Source: Amphibalanus amphitrite (Eukaryota > Arthropoda > Thecostraca > Balanomorpha > Balanidae). From it: 64,000 bases of DNA. Position 1 is the stretch's first letter. The number at the start of each line of letters is the position of its first letter. The translations under genes and the position numbers were made by a program. This document shows, piece by piece, positions 34,073-45,029 of the stretch. The stretch spans positions 186,001 through 250,000 of the forward strand of contig NW_024881993.1 of NCBI RefSeq assembly GCF_019059575.1, in the 5' to 3' direction. Below the pieces are notes generated by a model that was not told the DNA's origin, ran no database searches, and saw nothing but the letters and a program-made list of their open reading frames with translations.

Positions 34073-37000
34073 GTTCATGGAAGGGTTACTACTCACTTCT
34101 TGCACGATTTTGCCTTTGGGAACGATGTTTTTGGGTTACTTGGATGAATGTATGCACTGTGATCAGCGATTTTTAAATTCCGTAGTTTGAAAGTTCGTTA
34201 GACTGAATGGGTGATTTCCTGCCTATGTCCTCGCCTATTATTTCCCACGTTCTATAAAGCTATTAAAAGTCTGTAGAGCTCTGTGGTACACTTTTCTCCA
34301 ATACCTTCGAATGACATCTTAATTATGCATTTATTGTGAACTGGATCGTCTTCCTATTCTCATTCACTCCAGCCGAGCACTTCGTCCGCCCGTAGATACT
34401 GCGCCGTTGGGATGTGCGCTCACCGGAGTGCGTGGATTTGGTCCGAGCCCAGGGATGATAAATCCACCAATGTCGTGCGGAAGTTCCCAGCTGCGCTGAA
34501 CGCTATTATTTCTGAAACTCGGTCCATTAATCAGATTGGGAACAAAAGACGCAGATCGAGGCAGAATCGATTTAACTCCGGGTGGTCTGATTCAGGTCTA
34601 GATGGGTGGTTTTATTTGAGGGGATCTGGGTCGTGAATGGTATGGGGCCCGAACAGTCCCGTATGGGGCTGCGTTTACGGGACGTATTGATTTGATTGTG
34701 CGGGTGCTTTTATAGGGCTGCGCTTATAGGGAGCTGACTTAAAATGACATAACATCGGTCATTAAGTTCTACAATTTGCAACAATGCCGGTCTCTGCTGT
34801 TTTGCGTTTGCAACATCTGAAGAAATGTTTGCGGTTCTGGTGTGCATATGCCTTCGATTATTGACAGCAATACACCCTTCGCTTTCAAGCGTGATCAAAT
34901 TTCCTTTAAGGATATAGTTGGTTTGCATGCTGCAGCTGTATGCAGACATGAAAGACAACAACGCCTCCAAGAAAAATACGGTGGTGTCATCGGCTCTCGA
35001 TCACGATGCATTATGATAGAAGTTAAAACGCTTACGTCAATGAGCTTGGGAATTTGATACCGACATGCAACGACTGGCCCACATGCCAACTCTGTATCTG
35101 CCATTTTATGCCAAAGGTGTCCGACCACCTGTTTGTCTATCTTTGTTTATCTTGGCGATTGATCATAGCAGTGTTTTGGGAATATGCCAAATTCTTTGGA
35201 CTTAGCACGTCTACAGATGACGGCCTCACTCGGGGTATAGTGATGCAATGTTTACCTAAATGCATTTAAAAGTTATTCGTTTTTTATTAAATGTCTAACA
35301 TGTTGATGAACGTCTTCCTAAAAACATTGCCCTTACCGTTAACCATTCGCATATTTCTGTGAAATGTAACTGGGGATTGGCCGAGGCTTTTTCCTACCTG
35401 AATAAGTGTGTTCATGCTCCACGTCAGGATCTGTCTTGGATGGATCTTTGGTCACGGATGACCTATCGTCGGGTACTGTCGCGGTTGTTCCCCCGAGGGA
35501 CGAAACTGCAGCCAAACGCAAACATTTGTGAGCCGCTGCTCGGTGGTGATGGCGCAATGTCCGCTGCCGTGACTAATGTCCATGTGTTGTGTGTACTGCG
35601 TGTATTTGACAGCTCATCAGTCAGCACACTGGTTCGTCGGACTGTGTCCCTGACACCGTGACATGATCTATGACAACACCTTTGCTCTAAGACGGTAATG
35701 CCTCCTACCTACAGGCTACATGGCTGTTGATTCCTAAGAATAGCTCTTGTATGTTGTGGCTTCGGGTATTCCATGAACGGCGTTCGACTCTCCGGTATCT
35801 GCCGACAGCTACAGGCCAAGACTTACCTTTTCTTCATGCGATGCCTGCTATAACTGTTCCTAGAAGTAATGGGTCAAACTTTTATGGAATTTAAGCAATG
35901 ACAGAAATGGTAGGAACTAAGAAGGATAAGCGATGAATTCTTGCAACCTATTTGTCATCTGCCAAGGACTTAGCTTTACGGATAGATTGCACAGCTGTGC
36001 GAGTGGAATCCAGCTTCATTTTCAAGTAATGCAGCTGTCACGTTTCTTCCTGTGGCATTTCTATTGTTTCAGCTCATGTCAGTCTTTTTTCAGCTGCTGA
36101 CAAGTGATCTTTGACTTCTGTCAGACCACCCAAGCCCTCAAAGAATGTCGGATTATCTGGCCAGATCAATACCTCCTCCTGATTTGATACGGCTTCCTCT
36201 ACCGTACAAACCGCAATGGCTCTCCCGTGGGTGTTTATTTATTTTTGGTTCATGAGAGACATGAACTGCAAACCTGGGATATTATGTAAGCCCGATGCAG
36301 CTGCCCGGTATGACAGTGGCTCGGTCGGGACAGTGCAGCAGCTGCTGAGCTGTTGTCTGTTTGGACTTTGCAGCGCCCGCATCGCTTGGAGAGTGGAGGG
36401 GGGGGGGGGAGATACCGCACAGACTATCTATGAACAGTCGGACTGCATATTTTGACTGTGCGTTGGCATTGACTGCATTGACTGGGCTGCACTGGTCATG
36501 GTGAGTCAGATCAACTTTGCCATTAGAATGGTCCTCTAAGCCTCTGGTGTCTGGTTAGAGACTGATTGGTCACTTTCGCTTAAAGATAGGCCGGATTCGA
36601 TGTGGTGTTTTCTAAAGATAGGTAGGTCGTATTTGATGTGGTGATAATGTGTTGCAGACTGTAGTGCAGGTTAGTTGCAGCGAAAGCGATGCCGTCCGCC
36701 CTTTCGGAAGATAAATCAACAATGGAAGCCAGCTTGTTGAGAACCGAGCTGACTGAAGATGAAACTTCGGTCTCATCTGACCTTCAGATGTCCACTCAGG
36801 CTACCGGAAGCTTCCATTGACCCGACATACTCAGACCAGCTTACCCAGTGATATAAAACAAAGTTACAATTAGCAAACCCTGTGACGCCATACAACTCCA
36901 GCAAAGCCCAGTGACTTTTGACATAGTAACCTTTGGCATACCCAGAGAGGAAATTTGGAGTACCCAGAAATCTAGTTGGCACCGTCTGACCAGGACCAGA

Positions 37001-40000
37001 CGGCACTTCCAGGTGACCCGAAATACCGACATGGCCGACTCAGGAAGACGGCAGCAGACAGACGGCCATGAGTTGGCAGCCGGCAGAGGATTTGGCAGCA
37101 TCTGTGACACATTTGGCAGCCCGCAGACGGTCGTTCGTTCTCAGAGTTCTCCGGGAGTTTTCACCGGTGTGGTATTTTTACCTGTTCCGGAAGCTTTTCA
37201 TCTACGGAAGCTTTTCTCGTACTCACATATTTGCGTAGCCTGATGATGGCATATAAAAAAGGGTTCAGACTGGTCTCGAAACCCGTAACATGACTGTCAC
37301 GGACCGTAATGAATGCATACGTATTTTGCTTCGTTGTAGATTACCAAAAGATCGGCATGAACTTTCAGAACTTATCATGCCTTTGCATGACGATAAGAAG
37401 AAGAAATCATTATTCCGCAAAGACTGAGTGCTCAGCCGAGCTGTTTACAAGTCTGACAAATAGCCACCAGGGACGACATTATACAAATGGCTACCTTCTT
37501 GATTCCTGCTGAACATTAATCTACCTCCGCTGACAGCCTGACGTCCATATTTCAAACTGGCTAATGGCTGTCTGGTCTCGGGCGTGTCGGGCGGATTCGT
37601 TGAGAGGCAGACTTCCGTTGACAGCCAGTCACGCCAGCAGATAACCAGAGGACGGTGAACGATAGACAGTGTGCCTGCTTTGAAAAGCATCTGTCAGATC
37701 CGCGAGGTTGATATTGGATCGAACTGGTGGTCGTGATTCTGCGAAACATTCAACCCTGTCTGTCTAGTCGTTCGACATTGCTTCGTCGCCAATTCGCTGC
37801 TAGCGTTCAATCCTCATCATTTTCACCCAGTTGGCCCTCGTCCTTTTGAGTTAGTTTGACACTTATTAGATCCCGATCAGGTGTGTTTATTTGTCTGTTT
37901 GACTCCGCCGCTGCCAGAAGACACCAGTCAACTGGTTCCAGATGCCGCCCTCGTCTCCTGTGAGTCACAGATCGTGTCGGCGCTGATTCACAGTCTTCCC
38001 GACTTCAGAGCCAATCTGCCTGCCTTTAGCACACCCTCGTGTTTTGATTTCCACCTCTGGCCCTTCTGACGTGAGATCGGTCCTGGATGGAGCGTCACAC
38101 GGGTGTGGGCGATTCGTCCATTACTGCGCGCCAGCTCAGTGTCGTCATTATGAGTTATTTACGAGTGACGGGGGCGGACGCAGAGAGCGTAGATTAGTGC
38201 GCACAGATTTGGGGAGGAGATACTGCTATCGGTCAGTGGTTATTGTCGGTCGGCGACCGCTCTGGTCCGCGCTGGACCTCGCAGGTTTGCACAGTTCGTG
38301 GGTCTCTGCTGGCCTATGCCACTTGCACCTGCTGGGCCGCGCTAGACTTCATGGGAAATGTTCCCGTCTTCGCTGGTCAATAAATGCATGATAGTGGGTT
38401 GTGCTGGTTTATAATGGTCTCCTCGAGACCACACTGATCTCTGATGGTCCGTGGCGGCTCTCGATTGTCTGGTAGTCCGCGCCTCACTTCGTAATTTTAT
38501 TATGGTCTCTGACTCTCTACCTGCTTTGCGCTGGTCTTTGCTGGTCTTTGCAGGTCCGAGCTTGGATCTGAATATCGCTGATGGTCCATGTCGATCTTTG
38601 GTGATCTTTGGTGATACTGTCAAGGCTGGGATGGGAGTGGGAGTGGCCATCGCCAACTGAACCTCTACGGGACCGACCTATGAACTGGTTCAGAGTTATC
38701 CAAGCTGAAATAACTAGGGGTGGATGACCGCAGCTCCGATGTCGCCGTTTGAAAGGAAGGTATTGTCAGTTAGCATTTTGGTCTTCTGACCCGATGAACA
38801 GCGGCGGACTGCCCGTCAAACCTCTAATAAGGAGATGAAATGAGATGTGAGATCCGCATTCAATGCACGGCTGAGCTCACCGGCCCACTGTCTACCATCT
38901 CACATGTTTGAGTGTGTCTGGCTGAGTCCCGGTGCTGTTTATTTGACACACCGGCCGGTGTTAGCGCGCACACAGACGCACTTTGTGTGTGCGTTAGGAA
39001 CGGAGCGAGGGGAGGCAGGTGACGCACAGTGGAATGAACTTCCTGCCTTTCTGCTCTTGGGCACAGTGGACTAGTAGCCGTCTTCACCGCTCCGCTGGAG
39101 GTGGTCCAAGCGACCTTCCTTCTGTCTCAGGGACCAATGCAGTTGGCTGGGCTAGCTGCGTCGCTGCCTCACCGTTGAGTGCTCTGGCTGAGCTTCTGAA
39201 ATCGCTTGAAAGAAAGTTTTCGCATAACGCTCTGACATCCCCTCCCTTGCGGCCTACACGCCCAATGTTCCGTTCCAAAGTGAGTGGACCAACTGACCTT
39301 CATTACCGCCTCTCGTACTGTCTCGCCCGATCTCCGAGGGATCCCCGTCAGGTCGGCGTTGTCAGCACCCCCCTCCTTTCTCCACCTCTGTGAACGCTAC
39401 CCCAATCCTTAGCCGTAACTACAAATATACAACGGAAGGCCCGACGGCGGTGGCGACGGCTGACGGCGCTGGTGACGGATAAAGGACGCGGGTGGATGGC
39501 TCGCATCGTCAACCACGCACAGTAGCGGCCTTGTGACGTCATCAGGAGGATTTATCAGCTGACGACCACGTCATAGTTTGGTAGTGTTATGATAGTTTAG
39601 TAGATAGCGGGATGGTAGTGCACAGGGGATGTTTGTGATATGGGGCTGTAAATGGCATGCCAGAGACGCCGGACATTTCTAGGCGGTCCTACCTCATTTA
39701 CGGATCTACGCATTGTCAAAGCATCAGCCCATCAGCCAGGGTGGACACTGGACATATCACATCCAGCGACCCGACCTCATCAAAGTCTGCCGGATGTTGA
39801 AGCTCCGGTGACTCCTGCAGGAGGGAGGATATCGCCGTCAGTGCAGATGATGTCTTGCAGGCGGTGCCATTAGTACTGACATCAACAGCCTGTTGATTGA
39901 TGCTGTTGCCAGTGCAGCTTTGAGTGGACCTGTCGAATTCGCCAGGACGTATTTATTTGCTACCGTGCTGTAGAAATTGTTTTACGATAACCCTGATCCG

Positions 40001-42285
40001 GGATCCCCTTCCCACATTTCTTCTCTTCCTTTCTTGTCCCTTTTCCTTATTTGTGCTGGCTCTTTCTCTCCTCTCCTCTCCTCTTTCTCTCCTCTTCTCT
40101 GCTCTCGCTGACCTGATGGCGAGCTGCGGCTTCCAACCGTCCCAACGTGATACCAGTAAGTGCACGCCGCGCCGCTTCATTATATACCATGCACGCTGCA
40201 CGACTGTGCACTGTGCCGAGACGCCGCTCCGGACCGTCGTGCAGCCCCCCCCCCCCCACTGCTCTGTAATGGGGTGCTCCTCATCCCCCACGCTGCACTG
40301 CTGTGCTGGGATGTTCCCTGTGCGCCAGACTCTCCGCTGCTGTCCAGACGGTACTATGTTTCGTAGGGTTAAATCCCAGGTTTTAAATGACCCGACAGCG
40401 GCTGTCCTGTGTCTCTTAGCGTCTCTTTTGGAGACGTAGCGGCGCTACAATGTTCGATTATCAAATTTTCCGAGTCTCTGTCTCATCCGACCTGGATTTC
40501 CAGAAGCCTCGCCGGAGGCCATCGAACGTCCCAGCATTCATAGTCCAGTTCGGGAACGTTTCGGTGCTCTAACATCTTGTCATCGGACGACGGACATCCC
40601 TGGACTCCTGCGCCCGTTGGACGTCCCACAGCCATGAATGTCCTGCTCGCTCGTTGCTCAGATCTGTCTGCACTGGGTGCGTGCATCGCATGCAGTACAG
40701 GCCAGCGCCGCTCGGCTGCACTGGACTGCAATGGCAGTCAGTGTGACGGCTGCTGGATGGTAATGGCAGTGAGTGTGAAGGGCGGCCGCGGACCTGCACT
40801 CAGAGGTATTCAGATCGTGTGGGCGGGGCGCGCGAGCGGCGCTGGAAGTGCAGCGTCACTGCTGTCTGGCGGTACAGAGTCATTGCCCTCTGACTGCTGA
40901 CCGGTGACTGCTCTCCACCTTCCTATGTCTGCAATGAGTTCCATTAGTCCGTCACAATGTGTCTTCTGCCGTCCGTCCAGCGTTTACCATTTTCCCTAGT
41001 CTTTCCACCTCCTAACTTTCGCTGCCAAACACTGTTCGTTTATTGTCATCCACTGGCACTGGCTACCATCCAAAGTAAACCTTCGGCATTTCTTCCACAT
41101 TCTAGACATCGCTGCCTCCCCCCCTTCACCACCCACCGCCATTCACCACCATCCGCCGTATGTGACAGGACATGCGTAGCTAGCAGCCACACCGCACTCC
41201 GTCTCCGCTGTAAAGATGATCGAGCTCCAAAGACTCGTGACTCGTGGGCGAGAACATTATGTGCGGAGGAGGATGTGTTAATGTTTCTGGTAGGAGGAAT
41301 CTCACTCGGCGTGGGACTCACGAGGCCAGACGTTGATGAGTAATTTGAGTGATGAGTTCCGCCTCCGCGCCGGGTGGATGTCTATTTTCATCTCGTTTGT
41401 AGCTGGAAGTAGAAAGTGTTCGATAAGAAGCATAAGAAGTGTTCGTAGCTTCGTTATTGTTTTCTTCTGACAGAATATCATGGCATTGATAATCATGACA
41501 TGGTGTCTCAGATCGTTTCTTATTAAATGTCATCTGGCACTGCTAAATATCACCCTTCTGTGATTATCACGGATATGTATTGGCATTCCAAGCTTCAATG
41601 ACAATGGGCTTATCGCTTTCAGGAATTATTGTCTGAAAATGTCCCATCGCGACTCTTTTCCCCAGTGACCGGCGATATCAGCTGCGGTCAAATGGCAACG
41701 CCGTCTGGTCTGGTTCAGATTAGCCTTCGTCCAAAGGGATCAATAGGGACGGGGCCGTCTGGTCTGATCGAGGGCGTCTGGTCAGACTTGGGGGCGTTGT
41801 CCGATCGTATAGCCGGCGCCAGAGCTGGAACTCAGGCTCCGCCGCTACCGCCAACCCCGCCGTTCCATCCGCCTTCTACTCTGCCGCAGACCCTCACTCC
41901 TTACTGCTTTCTTTACCCATATACTTGCCTTGCTACTGCAGAATATACCGTCGATCGGGCGTGGCCGGCCGGCGGCCATCGTTACTGATCCAACCGCCCA
42001 CTGTCTGGGAGCGTCCCGGCGATCCCCATGCTCCGGTTACACCCCAGACCAGTCGAGTCGTGAGAGTGGGCGGTCTGTCTGCACTCTGCAGACGGCGGGA
42101 GCAGCTCAGACGAGCCGTGACCGTGCCGTGATGGATAGACGGTGACGGGGATGGAGGTGGCGTGCTGGAGAGATAGGAGAGTTGTGGGAGGTGGGTGGGG
42201 CCGTAGCTGAGACGAGAACGTGTGTGGTCCTCGCACTGCAACAGGCTGTGATTGTTACGCCATATGTGGAAAGCTTGTGATGTCA
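34073..42285. other. Gene-poor region, possibly intronic; low-complexity tracts only
   Basis: No host gene recognised. Visible items: poly(G) run 36398-36409; ggtctttg/ctggtc degenerate phrases 38255-38620; a long C/T tract at 40015-40110, followed by a short ATG frame and a GTAAGT donor (40116-40161); poly(C) run 40245-40257; CCACC/ATCCGCC-type sequence near 41110-41160. If the promoter at 33.96 kb drives a downstream gene, this may be its first intron. Confidence 0.35.
38255..38620. repeat. Degenerate CTGGTC/TCTTTGGTGATC minisatellite-like stretch
   Basis: Short phrases such as gctggtctttgctggtctttgcaggtc and gatctttggtgatctttggtgat recur imperfectly through about 360 bases. No clear unit length is maintained throughout. 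Confidence 0.45.
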
Positions 42286-42289
42286 AAAC

Positions 42290-42438
42290 ATGCATGCATA
42301 CATACATACATTCATACATACATGCATACATACATACATACATACATACATTCATGCATACATAAATACATACATACATACATACATACATACATACATA
42401 CATACATACATACATACATACATACTCACATACATACA
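42290..42438. repeat. (CATA)n microsatellite
   Basis: About 35 units of cata/tacatac with a few ttcat and tgcat interruptions. Open frames crossing it encode only Tyr/Ile/His/Thr or Met/Tyr/Val/Cys repeats and are not genes. Confidence 0.98.
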
Positions 42439-42453
42439 AGCTGGGAGTCTCTG

Positions 42454-42454
<1 letters not shown>

Positions 42455-42510
<56 letters not shown>
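42455..42510. repeat. (CT)n microsatellite
   Basis: A nearly pure run of more than 25 CT dinucleotides, followed by a broader polypyrimidine stretch to about 42580. Confidence 0.98.
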
Positions 42511-42512
<2 letters not shown>

Positions 42513-42990
42513 TCGCTTCCTCTTTCTCCCCCTCTCCCTCCCTGCCACTTTCCCTTTCTTTCCCTGTCCTTCCTCCCGTCCATCCGTCTGTTTGCCTAGC
42601 ATCTGCCATTGTTGTTGCACGTCACTCTGATCGAACGTTGGGGCCTCGTCTTACCGAGCACCACAGCGAACGCAGTGAGAACAGAGTGACAACTACCATC
42701 ATCCCGTCGTTAGTTGTTCCGGCCACACCTGGGCCCGGGAGTCGTACTGGCAGACGTTTGAGTTCCGTGTCGTTAAACCGTAACGACAGAAGTGTCGTTA
42801 AATGAATGGCGTCTGAGTGGAAGACAATGTGTTGAGGTGGCGGAGATAAGAGGAAATCGTTTTACTGAAGAGTGCTAAAGTTGATGGTGGTTTAGATTGA
42901 AGTGGATCTAAGTGGAACGTTATTTGCTCTCAGCTCTGGTGATTTGGACCGAATGGGATGTGTAAATCTCGAGATGACTTAAGTGGGAAG

Positions 42991-43616
42991 TTTTTTTTTA
43001 ATTTAGTCTTCCCGGCATGCTTAAGGCAACCGCCAGGGAAGGGGAAATGACTAAGGCTGGCAATGAGCCAGATCTTTCGTTTTACTTTACTTTACTGTCA
43101 GCTATTTAATTCTGACCCAAGCAAGAGAGAGAAGCAAACTTTACTTTAATTCGGCTCATGTGGCGTCCGATTTACAAGGCAAGGGTGTCCAGAAAGGGGG
43201 TAGAATATTCATACTTGCTGCTGTAAATCTTGCTGCTGGTGGTGTGAGATGTTGCAATGTGTGATGTTTGTTGTGGGATGTATTTACCAGGAAAAGTCCT
43301 AACTAGAAAAAACCTGGTGCCTAAATCAAGGGGCAAAAACTGTTGAGTACAGTAAAAATCCCCGCAATAGTTACGTTACGTTATATCTCTTATGTGGACA
43401 GTGAAAGTGTAATTGCGCAGGCTGTTCGCAGGGATCGGCCAAAATAAAAACCGGCCTACCGAGTGAGACAGCCAGCGGGTTATGGCAGCCGGTGTGACCC
43501 GGGTGCCCCAGTCATGTCCCGCCCGTCTTAGGGGTACAACTTTGACTGGAATTCGGTGGCTCTGGAGGAGTAGCCGTGAGGCATAGCTCGACTCCTAGGC
43601 AGCGATGTTGGTAGGG
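42991..43616 (-). mobile_element. Candidate 3'UTR and A-tail of the ORF1-only LINE
   Basis: Downstream of the ORF1 stop the minus strand has no frame of note, then aaagtaaagtaaagtaaaacg, a short inverted phrase (ctggctcattgccag) and a terminal run of A at 42991-43000. Target-site duplications were not found. The aaagt repeat and the stem could instead belong to a separate small SINE. Confidence 0.35.
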
Positions 43617-45029
43617 CTAGTGGTTACCCGTTGGAGGAATTCTCTGAAGGAAGCTACGGCGTCCGTGGTGAGGGGGTCCGTCAAAATAGAAACCAGCCAC
43701 GGCTGCCCTGTACGCTTTGGATTCTGGGCGAAGGTCAAGGTCGTATAGTCGGATTTCATGGTCAAACCAGTAGAGGGTGGAGGGACGGTAGGGAAGTCGC
43801 CTGCCGCTGGCATACTCAAACTTCAGCGACCCGATTTCAGGTGGAGGGATCTCACCCCTGGGACGTCTCTTCGGGATCAGGTCTGGATCGGGATCGTCGG
43901 TGTCGTTTCGGGGGCTGTCAGGCTGGAAGCTCGCCGTGTAGCCTCGGGTGAACGGCCTGCTTCGAGAGCAGCCGAAGTCGTCGGGGTCCGGGGTTGGTGT
44001 CGGTGAGTCGGGGGTGTCAGTCTGGACTCCGGCGGAGACCAGTCGGGCGGGTCGAGTTTGAGAGGTCGAGTCGAAGGTGGTCAGTTTGGTCGTTTGGGTG
44101 CTGGCGTCGGTCGTCTGAGAGCTGGCTGTCTCGGTCTGGGTCTGAATAGGGACTGCGGTCGCCTTAGGGGCCATGACCTCACCATCTGTCTGGACAGAGG
44201 CGTCTGTGTGAGCCAGAGGGGGCTGCGTTGTTCGGTGCTGGCTCTCGAGTGGTGGCCAGGCAGTGGAGTTGAGCGGCGGGGGTTGGAATGGCGTTCGCTC
44301 TCGAGTGTCTCGTTTGGTAGCTTTCCAGACGGGGCAGCTGTTTCGGTCCCATGCTGGGTGTGGACCAGAGCAGAGAGGGCACTTTGGGACCGAGGTACAG
44401 TCACCTGTGGGGTGGCTGTCCCTGGCAGAGCACTGCCCGCAGACAGTCTCTTTCCGTCGGCAAGAGCGCATGGAGTGACCTAGCTTCCAACACCTACGGC
44501 ATTGCCTTGGCAGCTGGATCCAGGGTCGAACAGGGACGGAGAGGTACCCGCAGAGGAGCTTTCTTGGGAGGTCGAGTCCTTTGAAGCGAAGTCGAATCAG
44601 GGGGTTTGGAGTTCGATCTTTAGATTTCAGTCTCTGCACCTCGATAACACCCTGCGGGGCTAGTTCGGCGAGAAGCTCTTCGTCAGAGAGGTCGCTGAGG
44701 TCCGGACAGTGAATGAGACCCTGTGATGACATCAGGTTGGTAGCAAGAATAGCCGAAACAGGTTTTCCGAGCATGGTTTGGCAGGAGAGAAGGGCAGAAC
44801 TTTGGTCTTTGTTGAAGGTCGAGATGAGAATTTTGCCAGATCCGAGTTGTTTCGTTTTTTCGACTTCCGAGTCACAGATCGAGCGGATTTCCCTGATGAT
44901 GGCGAACGGGTTCCCTCGCAGTGGAGTGCCATCAGGCCGGCTCATCAGGATGAGAGCGCGGCCTTCTGGTGGGTCAAGGTCGGGTGGGAGACGCGCCCCT
45001 GGAGGCGGTCCGGTCGAGTCCATGGCCAT
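43617..45029 (-). CDS. LINE ORF1 protein with triple CCHC zinc knuckles, no ORF2 downstream
   Basis: Intact 470-codon frame from a true ATG (45027-45029; a second Met at codon 3). It has the layout of the ORF1/gag-like nucleic-acid chaperone of Jockey/I-type non-LTR retrotransposons: an RNA-binding N-terminal half, then zinc knuckles CX2CX4HX4C at 177-190, CX2CX5HX4C at 197-211 and a third at 217-232, then a Thr/Pro/Gln-rich tail. No reverse transcriptase or endonuclease frame follows in the ~600 bases downstream on this strand, which end in a run of nine or ten A (42991-43000 read on minus). It may be an internally deleted, ORF1-only element or a captured gene. Upstream, tttgcctgtaacag just before the ATG looks like a splice acceptor, which would favour a host-type gene, but this is weak. 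Confidence 0.7.
   Translation of the reverse strand: MAMDSTGPPPGARLPPDLDPPEGRALILMSRPDGTPLRGNPFAIIREIRSICDSEVEKTKQLGSGKILISTFNKDQSSALLSCQTMLGKPVSAILATNLMSSQGLIHCPDLSDLSDEELLAELAPQGVIEVQRLKSKDRTPNPLIRLRFKGLDLPRKLLCGYLSVPVRPWIQLPRQCRRCWKLGHSMRSCRRKETVCGQCSARDSHPTGDCTSVPKCPLCSGPHPAWDRNSCPVWKATKRDTRERTPFQPPPLNSTAWPPLESQHRTTQPPLAHTDASVQTDGEVMAPKATAVPIQTQTETASSQTTDASTQTTKLTTFDSTSQTRPARLVSAGVQTDTPDSPTPTPDPDDFGCSRSRPFTRGYTASFQPDSPRNDTDDPDPDLIPKRRPRGEIPPPEIGSLKFEYASGRRLPYRPSTLYWFDHEIRLYDLDLRPESKAYRAAVAGFYFDGPPHHGRRSFLQRIPPTGNH

Noticed and set aside
37190-37225. Repeated cggaagcttttc phrases
   Set aside because: Two short direct copies only, no larger structure.
39924-40439. 171-codon plus frame
   Set aside because: Driven by the C/T tract and poly(C) run.
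42290-42630. Several frames of more than 80 codons across the CATA/CT microsatellites
   Set aside because: Pure simple-sequence translation.
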